Shown one piece after another: positions 52,896-60,396 of a DNA stretch of 64,000 nucleotides (positions are counted from its first letter, which is position 1; every line of letters begins with the position of its first letter). The notes below the pieces were generated by a model. The model saw only the letters and a program-made list of their open reading frames with translations. It ran no database searches and had not been told where the DNA came from. The DNA is from CAWDPQ01 sp963804245 (GTDB lineage Bacteria > Acidobacteriota > Vicinamibacteria > Vicinamibacterales > 2-12-FULL-66-21), in the NCBI GenBank assembly GCA_963804245.1, contig CAWDPQ010000020.1, positions 372,001 to 436,000 on the forward strand, written 5' to 3'. The position numbers were made by a program, and so were the translations under genes.

Positions 52896-53808
52896 GATCT
52901 TTGCCGATCGCCTTCATTGCGAGCGTGATCATGGATGCGACGTCAGCGACGTTCGCGGGGAGGACGAGGGTGTTGCTCTTCTTCGCCAGCTCGCCGAACT
53001 GCGTGATGTATTGCTCGGCGACCCGGAGCTGCACGGCCTCGTAGCCGCCCGGCAGCTTGATGGCCTCGGCCACGCGCCTGATGCCTTCGGCGGTTGCCGT
53101 CGCCACGGCCATGATCGCCGTGGCCTGACCTTCCGCCTCGTTGATCTGCTGCTGCTTCCGGGCTTCCGAAGCCTTGATGACTTCCTGCTTCACGCCGTCG
53201 GCGGTGTTGATCGCAGCGTCGCGGCTACCTTCGGAGGTCAGAATCACCGCGCGCTTCTCACGCTCGGCGCGCATCTGCTTCTCCATGGCCGCCAGCACGT
53301 CGTGTGGCGGGGTGATGTTCTTGATCTCGTAGCGCAGCACCTTGACGCCCCACGCTTCCGACGCCTTGTCCAGTTCGCTCACCACCTGGGTATTGATGTT
53401 CGTTCGCTCTTCGAACGTCTTGTCCAGATCGATCTTGCCGACCTCGCTGCGCAGCGTGGTCTGCGCCAGCTGGCTGATGGCAAACATATAGTCCTGGATA
53501 CCGTACGAGGCGCGCTCCGGATTCAGCACCTTGAGATACAGGACACCGTCGACGCCGACCTGGACGTTGTCACGAGTGATGCAGACTTGTGCCGGAATGT
53601 CGACGGCAATCTCCTTCAGTGAGTGTCGGTACCTGATCGTATCGACGAACGGCAGCAGCACGTGGAAGCCTGCACCGAGCGTGCCGTGATACCTGCCGAG
53701 CCGCTCCACGACGTACGCGCTCTGCTGCGGGACGACGATGGCTGTCTTGGCGACAATGACCAGGACGAGCACGATGAGGATGAAGAGAACGACTAGGACG
53801 GGGTCCAT
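52843..53808 (-). CDS. SPFH/band-7 membrane protein (stomatin/QmcA type)
   Basis: A 321-residue protein with a short N-terminal membrane anchor (VLVVLFILIVLVLVIVAKTA) and a band-7 domain: VVPQQSAYVVERLGRYHGTL, GFHVLLPFVDTIRYRHSLKE and LGKIDLDKTFEERTNINTQV-type text. A long charged coiled coil follows (EGQATAIMAVATATAEGIRR). Such proteins form large membrane microdomain assemblies. The NfeD gene directly upstream (16-bp overlap) is its usual partner. Its 3' end overlaps the sortilin-like gene by 53 bp. Confidence 0.9.
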   Translation of the reverse strand: MDPVLVVLFILIVLVLVIVAKTAIVVPQQSAYVVERLGRYHGTLGAGFHVLLPFVDTIRYRHSLKEIAVDIPAQVCITRDNVQVGVDGVLYLKVLNPERASYGIQDYMFAISQLAQTTLRSEVGKIDLDKTFEERTNINTQVVSELDKASEAWGVKVLRYEIKNITPPHDVLAAMEKQMRAEREKRAVILTSEGSRDAAINTADGVKQEVIKASEARKQQQINEAEGQATAIMAVATATAEGIRRVAEAIKLPGGYEAVQLRVAEQYITQFGELAKKSNTLVLPANVADVASMITLAMKAIGKDPIGGGGAPGMTGSHRQA

Positions 53809-54248
53809 GAACGAACTCCTTCAGGCTCGAGGAAGATCATCAGACGATCGACGCGAACCACGCGACATCGTTCGCCCGGCTTGAGCGCGGACGCGCTGGT
53901 GTTGCGCGCCGACCAGACACTGCCGCGCAGCTCGGCACGGCCGACCGCGTCCGGCGCGATTTCTTCGAGCGGAACAGCCGTTTCACCCACCAGCGAATCG
54001 ACGTCCTCCGAGCCGCCGTCCAGTTGCAACACCCGGATTATGGGGTTGCGGAACAGCAGGAGAGAACCAACCGACAGGATGGAAAAGAGGAGGAATTGCA
54101 GCCACAAGGGGCCGGCCAGGCCGAACAGGTGGAGCGAGCCGATCGCGATCGCCGCAACGCCGAAGAAGATGACGTAGAAGCCGCCCGAGGCCGCCATCTC
54201 GAGGGCCACGAGAATGAGGCCGACTGCCAGCCAATGCCACCATTCCAT
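53793..54248 (-). CDS. NfeD-like membrane protein
   Basis: A 151-residue short NfeD (YbbK type): MEWWHWLAVGLILVALEMAA and two to three more helices, then an OB-fold domain (DDSLVGETAVPLEEIAPDAVG-like region, ALKPGERCRVVRVDRLMIFL). The short-form NfeD is the classic operon partner of band-7 proteins. ATG 54248 begins the EWWHWL membrane segment directly; the frame continues upstream without a better start. It overlaps the SPFH gene by 16 bp. Confidence 0.88.
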   Translation of the reverse strand: MEWWHWLAVGLILVALEMAASGGFYVIFFGVAAIAIGSLHLFGLAGPLWLQFLLFSILSVGSLLLFRNPIIRVLQLDGGSEDVDSLVGETAVPLEEIAPDAVGRAELRGSVWSARNTSASALKPGERCRVVRVDRLMIFLEPEGVRSWTPS

Positions 54249-54273
54249 GCGGTGATGGGGATTGTATAGCGAG

Positions 54274-54915
54274 TCAGTGCACTTCCACACCCACCGGGCA
54301 GCTCACGCCCGTGCCCCCAATGCCGCAGTAGCCGTCGGGATTCTTCGCCAGGTACTGCTGGTGGTAGTCCTCTGCGTAGTAGAACTCAGGAGCCGGGATG
54401 ATTTCGGTGGTGATGCGGCCGTAGCCGCCCGCGCGCAGGCGCTCGCCATACGCCTCGCGCGAACGTTCGGCCGCAGCGCGCTGCGCGTCATCGAAGTAGT
54501 AAATCCCCGACCGGTACTGCGTGCCCACGTCATTCCCCTGCCGCATGCCCTGCGTCGGATCGTGGTTCTCCCAGAACGTCTTGAGCAGGGTGTCGTACGA
54601 AACCTTCCGCGGATCGAACACGACGAGCACGACCTCGTTGTGCCCGGTCATCCCGCTGCACACTTCACGGTAGGTCGGGTTCGGCGTGAAGCCGGCTGCG
54701 TAACCAACGACTGTGGAATACACACCGGGTAGTTGCCAGAACTTCTTCTCGGCGCCCCAGAAACACCCCATCCCGAAAAGCGCCTGCTCCAGGCCGTCGG
54801 GAAACGGCGCCACCAGACGCGCTCCGTTGACGAAGTGCGCCTCCGGCACCGGCATCTTTTCCGCCCGCCCCGGGAGGGCATCCTCTGGAACAGGCAACCG
54901 TCGTTTGTCAAACAT
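54274..54915 (-). CDS. msrA: peptide-methionine (S)-S-oxide reductase MsrA
   Basis: A 213-residue MsrA, which reduces the S epimer of methionine sulfoxide in proteins. The catalytic motif GCFWG is at 50-54 with C51. YAAGFTPNPTYREVCSGMTG and NHDPTQGMRQGNDVGTQYRS are the substrate and structural motifs. A C-terminal Cys (VSCPVG) may act as resolving residue. ATG 54915 was preferred to the preceding GTG 54918. MsrB is encoded 4 kb away (58639), on the same strand but not in the same operon. Confidence 0.94.
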   Translation of the reverse strand: MFDKRRLPVPEDALPGRAEKMPVPEAHFVNGARLVAPFPDGLEQALFGMGCFWGAEKKFWQLPGVYSTVVGYAAGFTPNPTYREVCSGMTGHNEVVLVVFDPRKVSYDTLLKTFWENHDPTQGMRQGNDVGTQYRSGIYYFDDAQRAAAERSREAYGERLRAGGYGRITTEIIPAPEFYYAEDYHQQYLAKNPDGYCGIGGTGVSCPVGVEVH

Positions 54916-54927
54916 CACTACACCTCA

Positions 54928-54955
54928 CGCACGTCGCACGTCGCACGTCGCACGT
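54928..54955. repeat. tandem heptamer CGCACGT x4
   Basis: Four exact copies of CGCACGT run from 54928 to 54955, between the msrA start and the stop of the zinc-ribbon gene (54958). A period of seven is shared with the intergenic arrays at 14685-14814, 57762-57782 and 62657-62699, although the unit sequences differ. Confidence 0.85.
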
Positions 54956-54957
54956 GG

Positions 54958-56037
54958 TCAGTTCTCCCCCATTACCGTCAGCACGATGATCGCGGCAATG
55001 ATCGCGAGCAGAACGAGCAGCGCGACCTTCCATGGACTCTTAGGATAGTCGCCGGCAATCTGCCCTGTATATCCATTGACTACGACCTGCCAGACCCGGT
55101 TCCCGTACGTGTAGCTGAGCAGCCAGACCGGGACGAGGATGTGTTTGAACGTCCGCACACTGAACGACGGCTGGATGCGAAGATTCCGGTGCGTGTCGCC
55201 CGGCACCTCGGCCGCGCACATCTCGTAGACCTGCCGCGTCATAGCGGCTTCCGAGCGCTCAGAGGCCTCCTGCAGCACCAGCTGGTAGTGTTCGACGACG
55301 AAACCCGACAGAAACGCCGTGTCGTATGGAACAAGCTCGCGCGTGGGAAACGGTTGCACCCTTCTGAGCAGCGCGGGCGAGACACCCCGCGTCCCCGGCA
55401 CCGGCTCGTCGTCGAAGAAATGCCGGACTTCGCCGGAAGCCGGCTCCCAGCGGACGTGTTGCACGCGCCGCGTCTGGTTACCCTGCCTCTCGGTTGTGTA
55501 GTAGTAGTGGCCAGCCTCCGCCTGCCACGGACAAACGACGTGCGCGTCGAACGTCCAGTACGGGATGTACACCCCATGCACGCGATCGACCATCGCCGTC
55601 CGTTTCAGCCTATTGGGCGCCAGCCATTTGCTCGCGTACCAGCCGCGAATCTGCTCGCGGACGTGACCTTCGGTGATCTTGAACGGCAGGAGGCTTTGCG
55701 GGCGTATCGGCGCCTTGATCTCCTGATAGTCGACGAGCGCCGGCGATCCGCAGAAGTCGCAGTTCTGCCCGACACGCGCCGGATCGAACACGGAGATCGC
55801 CTGGCAACTCTGGCACTTCACCGTCCGCTTCTCGGTCAACCAGCCGCGTTCGGTTTCTGGTGTCTCTCGAAGTGCTTTGGCCAGATCGTGCTCGACGATG
55901 GTGCCGTCGGCCGCAATTTTGAAGGGTGCCGAAGTTCCGCAGAAAGGGCAGACGAGCAGCTGCCGCGCCGGATTCCACTCGGCCTGCGCGCCACACGCGG
56001 AGCAGGGATATTTTTCGAGGGCGGCGACGTCGGTCAT
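54958..56037 (-). CDS. zinc-ribbon membrane protein (YdjG-like)
   Basis: A 359-residue protein with two N-terminal zinc ribbons (C12/C15-C30/C33 and C75/C78-C93/C96). A long middle domain (VDRVHGVYIPYWTFDAHVVC, HVRWEPASGEVRHFFDDEPV, FKHILVPVWLLSYTYGNRVW) follows, and a C-terminal membrane helix (VALLVLLAIIAAIIVLTVMG, about 337-356). It resembles the 'TFIIB zinc-ribbon/primosomal N-like' proteins such as B. subtilis YdjG that accompany SPFH proteins in PspA-type envelope-stress loci. The ATG overlaps the upstream stop as ATGA. An SPFH-HTH gene lies two genes upstream. Confidence 0.78.
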   Translation of the reverse strand: MTDVAALEKYPCSACGAQAEWNPARQLLVCPFCGTSAPFKIAADGTIVEHDLAKALRETPETERGWLTEKRTVKCQSCQAISVFDPARVGQNCDFCGSPALVDYQEIKAPIRPQSLLPFKITEGHVREQIRGWYASKWLAPNRLKRTAMVDRVHGVYIPYWTFDAHVVCPWQAEAGHYYYTTERQGNQTRRVQHVRWEPASGEVRHFFDDEPVPGTRGVSPALLRRVQPFPTRELVPYDTAFLSGFVVEHYQLVLQEASERSEAAMTRQVYEMCAAEVPGDTHRNLRIQPSFSVRTFKHILVPVWLLSYTYGNRVWQVVVNGYTGQIAGDYPKSPWKVALLVLLAIIAAIIVLTVMGEN

Positions 56038-56693
56038 CGATACTGGCCGGCCGGCGGCACTGCTGCCGTCCGCTCCACTGCAGTTGGGGCGAGGATCACA
56101 CCGAAGGTGAGCGCGATCATCACCACGCTGCGCTCTGGTGAGACGCCGCGCAGCAATGCCGCCGAATAGTAGAGCACCCCGCAAACGAGCGCGGCTGCCG
56201 GCAGCACGTCCCACGCCGCCCGCGCATACGCAATGAAGATCGTCGTCGTCGGAAACGCGAGCGACAGCAGAAACGCCGCGCGTGTGTCGTAGTAGAGCGC
56301 GAAGAGCCGGTACAACCAGTAACAACCAAGCGTCGCACCGAGGGCCCCGGTCAGCGAAACGACCACGCGGCTGAGTGCCGGCGGATTCTGCATGTCCTGC
56401 GACGGAGATGCCGGCGATAACCGCGAACCAATCCAGGCAGCCGGAAACATCAGCGCAACGTTGCCGATATCGTGGGCCTGGTACAGCCGGCCGTTCGGTG
56501 CGCGGACCCACGCGTCGTTCGCCGGTCCGCCTGAACGTCCGTCGTCACCGAGGTGGCCGGTGACCGCGAGCATCACCGATGCCTGCAACTGATGCCCGGC
56601 ATCGGAACTGGCGATGCGCCCGCTCGACAACAGCACGAAGAAACACAAGAAGAACAGCAGGACGTACGCGCCAGGATCGCGCGCCTGCCTCAT
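56034..56693 (-). CDS. membrane protein resembling the N-terminal half of a GT-C/GT39-like protein
   Basis: A 219-residue protein with about five helices (AYVLLFFLCFFVLLSSGRIA, VVSLTGALGATLGCYWLYRL, AAALVCGVLYYSAALLRG) and a loop ASSDAGHQLQASVMLAVTG resembling the first acidic loop of GT-C enzymes. It ends abruptly with HAL-poor tail VERTAAVPPAGQYR and overlaps the next gene by 4 bp, whereas GT39-like proteins are 450-600 residues. Either a truncated relative or a distinct short family; not resolved. Confidence 0.5.
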   Translation of the reverse strand: MRQARDPGAYVLLFFLCFFVLLSSGRIASSDAGHQLQASVMLAVTGHLGDDGRSGGPANDAWVRAPNGRLYQAHDIGNVALMFPAAWIGSRLSPASPSQDMQNPPALSRVVVSLTGALGATLGCYWLYRLFALYYDTRAAFLLSLAFPTTTIFIAYARAAWDVLPAAALVCGVLYYSAALLRGVSPERSVVMIALTFGVILAPTAVERTAAVPPAGQYR

Positions 56694-57736
56694 TTCGCCA
56701 GGTACTCGTCGAGCGCCGAACGTTTCACACGATACGCCGCGCCAATCCTCTTCGCGCTGAGCTCGCCGGATTCGATGACGGCCAGCACGTCCTGCTCGGT
56801 GACGCCCAGGACTTTTGCCACATCGGCCGGCGCGAGCAGGTCCGGAATCGCGGCGGCCGCGCCGGTCGACGCGGACGCGGGTGCTCCGGGGAAACCCTGC
56901 TGCTGCATCATCTGCTGGGCAATCGACAGCCCCACGGCCAATTCCGTTGCCGTTCCGCCCGCCGACCCGCCCTTCTCCATCCCCTGCGCCATCTGGAACT
57001 TCACGTAGTCGTTGAGATTGCCGACCGCGGCCATGCTCGACCGCTTGTCGACGGCCTGTTCGACCTCCGGCGGCACCGACACGTTCTCGACGATGAAACT
57101 GGCGATCTCGATGCCGTACTTCGCCGCGACCACCGGGTTGATGAGCGGCAGCAGCGCCTCCCCGACTTCCGTATACCGGCTCGCCACGTCGAACACCGGG
57201 ATCGTTGCGGAGGCCAGGGCATCGGCAAACACGCTGACGATGCGTGAGCGCATCGTGTCGGAGAACTCATCGAGCCGAAAGTTGTGATCCGAGCCGGCGA
57301 CCTCGCGGAGGAACAGCTTCGGGTCCATGATTTTGAAGTCGTACGTACCGAACGCCCGCACCCGCACGATGCCCAGATCGTGGTCGCGCATCATGATCGG
57401 ATTGGCCGTTCCCCACTTGTTGCCGGTGAACAACCTGGTATTCAGGTAGTAGACATCCGCCTTGAAGGGAGAGTTGAAACCGTACTTCCACGACTTCAGC
57501 TTCGTCAGAACCGGAATGTTGTCGGTTGTCAGCGTGTGCTTGCCCGGGCTGAAGGTATCGCCGAACTCGCCAAGGTAAACGAACTGGACACGCTGCGATT
57601 CCCTCACGATTAGCTGCGCGCCGTTCTTTATCGCCTTGTCATCGTCGGGAAAGCGGAACGACAACGTGTCGCGGGAGTCATCGGTCCATTCGATGACGTC
57701 GATGAGCTCGCCTTTGATGAAGTCCATGATGCCCAT
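56690..57736 (-). CDS. SPFH-domain protein with C-terminal helix-turn-helix (YdjI/virion-core-like)
   Basis: A 348-residue protein. Residues 1-250 form a band-7/SPFH domain of the YdjI type: MGIMDFIKGELIDVIEWTDD, VIVRESQRVQFVYLGEFGD-like text, and FGTYDFKIMDPKLFLREVAG. After a low-complexity segment (FPGAPASASTGAAAA), residues 300-348 form an excisionase-type HTH: LLAPADVAKVLGVTEQDVLA, then GAAYRVKRSALDEYLAK. The combination of membrane-scaffold and HTH parts is a known but little-studied arrangement. It overlaps the truncated membrane-protein gene by 4 bp. Confidence 0.85.
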   Translation of the reverse strand: MGIMDFIKGELIDVIEWTDDSRDTLSFRFPDDDKAIKNGAQLIVRESQRVQFVYLGEFGDTFSPGKHTLTTDNIPVLTKLKSWKYGFNSPFKADVYYLNTRLFTGNKWGTANPIMMRDHDLGIVRVRAFGTYDFKIMDPKLFLREVAGSDHNFRLDEFSDTMRSRIVSVFADALASATIPVFDVASRYTEVGEALLPLINPVVAAKYGIEIASFIVENVSVPPEVEQAVDKRSSMAAVGNLNDYVKFQMAQGMEKGGSAGGTATELAVGLSIAQQMMQQQGFPGAPASASTGAAAAIPDLLAPADVAKVLGVTEQDVLAVIESGELSAKRIGAAYRVKRSALDEYLAK

Positions 57737-57761
57737 TCGAAGCTGCCTTTCTTGTTAACCT

Positions 57762-57782
57762 CAACATCCAACATCCAACTCC
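57762..57782. repeat. heptamer run CAACATC x2 plus CAACTCC
   Basis: Three head-to-tail heptamers at 57762-57782 in the 127-bp divergent gap between the SPFH-HTH gene and the zinc-ribbon gene, with a partial inverse GTTGGGA at 57801-57807. The last unit equals the CAACTCC unit at 14685-14698. Confidence 0.6.
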
Positions 57783-57863
57783 CAGCCATCACGTGTGCAA
57801 GTTGGGACCGAGGCGTCGGAATTGACGGCTCCTTTTCAGTTGCGGCTATTCTAATGTCCAACG

Positions 57864-58565
57864 ATGACAGACGCAGGAGGATTGCACTGCCCCAACTGTG
57901 GCGCAGCCGTCGACCCTGATGCGCGCGGCTGCCCTTATTGTCGGGCGCGGCTGGCTACCGTTTCATGTCCTTCCTGCTTTTCACTGATGTTCGAAGAAGC
58001 GACGTTCTGCGCCAAGTGTGGAGCGGCGCGCGACCGTGGCGAGGCGCCCTCGGAGGATGCTTGCTGCCCGGCGTGCGACGGGCCATTTCAGCGCGTCGAT
58101 GTGGGAAAAACCATGGTCCTCGAATGCGCCGCGTGCGATGGTGCGTGGATCGATGCCACCACATTCGAGGCCCTGTGCGCCGACAGTGAGGCCCAGGCTG
58201 CCGTGTTGCACAGATACGCCGGCCGGAGCGATGTGGCGCAGGGGCCCGTCAAGTACCGACGTTGCCTGCGTTGCGGCAAGATGATGAACCGCGTCAACTT
58301 TGGCCGGCTGTCAGGTGCCGTGGTGGACGTTTGCCGCGGCCACGGTACGTATCTCGACGCTGGAGAGCTGCATCAGATTGTGAGTTTCATCCGCGGTGGC
58401 GGCATCGAACGCGCCCGTCAACGGCAGCTCGAAGAGATGCGGCAGGAGAAGCGGGACCTCGAGGCGCTCGAAAGCCGCGTCCGCGCACGCGAAGCGACGA
58501 CCGCGCGGGGCTCGGGGTGGAACGACAACAACTTCTTCGAGTTCGTCACGCTGCTCAAACAGTGA
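57864..58565 (+). CDS. multi-zinc-ribbon protein with zf-TFIIB-like domains
   Basis: A 233-residue cytoplasmic protein packed with Cys pairs: C9/C12, C23/C26, C35/C38, C49/C52, C68/C71, C88/C91, C134/C137 and C157/H160. The pieces ECAACDGAWIDATTFEAL and DVCRGHGTYLDAGELHQI match the zf-TFIIB (PF13453) pattern. A charged coiled coil (RARQRQLEEMRQEKRDLEAL) and an FFEFVTLLKQ tail end it. The function is unknown. It diverges from the SPFH-HTH gene, and similar proteins sit near envelope-stress loci. Confidence 0.78.
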   Translation: MTDAGGLHCPNCGAAVDPDARGCPYCRARLATVSCPSCFSLMFEEATFCAKCGAARDRGEAPSEDACCPACDGPFQRVDVGKTMVLECAACDGAWIDATTFEALCADSEAQAAVLHRYAGRSDVAQGPVKYRRCLRCGKMMNRVNFGRLSGAVVDVCRGHGTYLDAGELHQIVSFIRGGGIERARQRQLEEMRQEKRDLEALESRVRAREATTARGSGWNDNNFFEFVTLLKQ

Positions 58566-58638
58566 AGCGTCGCGACCGAACGCTGAGATCAGGAGACGAT
58601 CTTCACAGGCAGATCAGGAGTGTTTGGATCCTGGGCCT

Positions 58639-59046
58639 CTACGTAGTCGACGGCTCGAACTTCAGCGCCACGCCGTTGATGCAGTAACGCTCACCAGTCG
58701 GTGGTGGACCGTCGGGAAACACGTGCCCGAGGTGGCCGCCGCAGCGGCTGCAGTGCACCTCCGTACGCCTCATGAAGAAGCTGTCATCGGTGGAGGTGCC
58801 AATCGATCCTGGCAACGGCGCGAAAAAACTCGGCCAGCCGGTCCCGCTTTCGAACTTGCGGTCGGAAACGAACAACGGCTGATCGCAGGCCACGCACTTG
58901 AATGTCCCCGGTCGGTGCTCCACCAGCAGCGCGCAGGTGCCGGCGCGCTCGGTTCCGTGCTCGCGCAGAACGTGATACTGCTCCGGCGTCAGGATCCGGC
59001 GCCACTCCTCATCCGTTTTCTGGACGTCGTAGGTTGTGTTGGTCAT
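58639..59046 (-). CDS. msrB: peptide-methionine (R)-S-oxide reductase MsrB
   Basis: A 135-residue MsrB, which reduces the R epimer of protein methionine sulfoxide. Zinc-binding Cys are C51/C54 (KCVACD) and C99/C102 (HCSRCG). Substrate motifs are ESGTGWPSFFAP and GGHLGHVFPDG; catalytic Cys122 is in ERYCINGVAL. It lies 11 bp before the molybdenum hydroxylase genes on the same strand and may be co-transcribed with them. Confidence 0.94.
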   Translation of the reverse strand: MTNTTYDVQKTDEEWRRILTPEQYHVLREHGTERAGTCALLVEHRPGTFKCVACDQPLFVSDRKFESGTGWPSFFAPLPGSIGTSTDDSFFMRRTEVHCSRCGGHLGHVFPDGPPPTGERYCINGVALKFEPSTT

Positions 59047-59057
59047 TTCGATTGATT

Positions 59058-59930
59058 CTACCGAAACCGGCCGCCGAGTGATTGCAGGTAATCGACGAGG
59101 AGTTGCCGGGCGACGAACCGGCGATAGCGGGCCGTCGACCGGATGTCGTCGATCGGTGAAATCTCCGCCGCGAGGGAGTCCACTGCAGCTGTCGCCGACT
59201 GCGACGTCAACTGTTGTCCGCGCATGAGCGCCTCAGTGGCCGTCGCACGCACGACGGTTGGAGCCACGCTGCCGAATGCCAGCCGCATATCCTGGATGAC
59301 GTTGCCATCGAGCCGCGCGGCCGCGGCGAAGCAGACCTTCGCAATCGCCTGCGCGCGCCGGGTTCCCACTTTTCGATAGGCGGCGGTCCAGCCTCGCCGA
59401 TCTCTGGGCAGATGGATCCGCGCGATGATCTCGTCAGGCGCGAGCTCCATCGTCTTGTAGCCGGTGTGGAAGCGCGCATACGTTACTCGTCGAACACCGC
59501 GCACCGAGCGCAGTTCCAGCTCCGCGTCGTAGACGAGCAGCGCCGGCGGCGTATCCGCCGCCGGCGAAGCATTGGCGATGTTCCCTCCCAACGTCCCGCG
59601 GTTCTGCGTGGCCACGCCTCCCGTCTGCGCCGCCGCTTCGCAGAGGAGAGGGAATTCGTCACGGACGAGCGGGTCATTCAACAGATCGGTGTAGGTCGTG
59701 AGCGCGCCAATAGCCAGCGTCGTGTCGGTGGCTTCCACGCCGCGCAGCTCCGCCAGTCCCCATAGATTGATGAACCGCTCATGTTTCAGCGCACCAGCCT
59801 CGAGCAGCACCATCAGATCCGTGCCGCCGGCGAACGGCTTCCAGATTCCGGGTTCGTCGGCGAGCATCGCGAGCGCTCGGTCCAGCGTTCGTGGCTGCAC
59901 CAGATCGTAAGCAGGGAGAAAACTACGCAT
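59058..59930 (-). CDS. FAD-binding subunit of a molybdenum hydroxylase (xanthine dehydrogenase family)
   Basis: A 290-residue CoxM/XdhB-type subunit that passes electrons from the iron-sulfur clusters to FAD. FAGGTDLMVLLEAG and TLGGNIANASPAADTPPALL are the two FAD-binding motifs; the C-terminal CO_deh_flav_C domain follows. ATG 59930 overlaps the iron-sulfur gene by 8 bp (GTG 59933 is an alternative). Gene order in the transcript is large, iron-sulfur, FAD. Confidence 0.9.
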   Translation of the reverse strand: MRSFLPAYDLVQPRTLDRALAMLADEPGIWKPFAGGTDLMVLLEAGALKHERFINLWGLAELRGVEATDTTLAIGALTTYTDLLNDPLVRDEFPLLCEAAAQTGGVATQNRGTLGGNIANASPAADTPPALLVYDAELELRSVRGVRRVTYARFHTGYKTMELAPDEIIARIHLPRDRRGWTAAYRKVGTRRAQAIAKVCFAAAARLDGNVIQDMRLAFGSVAPTVVRATATEALMRGQQLTSQSATAAVDSLAAEISPIDDIRSTARYRRFVARQLLVDYLQSLGGRFR

Positions 59931-60396
59931 CACCCGCCGCCGCGCGAACTGCTTCGAAGATGCGCATGTACCCCGTGCAACGACAGAGATTACCGGCCAG
60001 GCCGGCGCGGATCTGATCGTCGGTGGGATGCGGATGCTGCTCGAGCAGGCTGATGCTGGCGAGGATCATGCCAGGGGTGCAGATGCCGCATTGGGCTCCA
60101 CCGTGGGCAATGAACGCTTCCTGCACGCGATCGAGCGTCCCCGACTGCGCCACACCTTCAATCGTCCGGATGTGCGTTCCTTCGGCCTGAATGAGGGGCA
60201 CCAGGCAACTGTTTACCAGTTGCCCGTCGATGAGCACCGAACACGCTCCGCATTCCCCCTCCCCACAGCCCTCCTTCGTGCCGGTCAGCCGGAGCTCGTT
60301 GCGCAGCGCGTCCAACAGCCTCGTCATCGGGTGACCCTCGATGGTCACGGCCGTCCCATTGACGACGCATGAGACGGTGATGCGAGTATCAGACAC
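59923..60396 (-). CDS. [2Fe-2S] subunit of a molybdenum hydroxylase (xanthine dehydrogenase family)
   Basis: A 157-residue electron-transfer subunit with both [2Fe-2S] clusters of the family: plant-type C44, C49, C52, C64 (KEGCGEGECGACS) and helical C103, C106, C138, C140 (QCGICTPGM and GNLCRCTGY). It bridges the molybdenum and FAD subunits. It overlaps both neighbours by 8 bp. The substrate of the complex is not predictable from these subunits. Confidence 0.93.
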   Translation of the reverse strand: MSDTRITVSCVVNGTAVTIEGHPMTRLLDALRNELRLTGTKEGCGEGECGACSVLIDGQLVNSCLVPLIQAEGTHIRTIEGVAQSGTLDRVQEAFIAHGGAQCGICTPGMILASISLLEQHPHPTDDQIRAGLAGNLCRCTGYMRIFEAVRAAAGDA

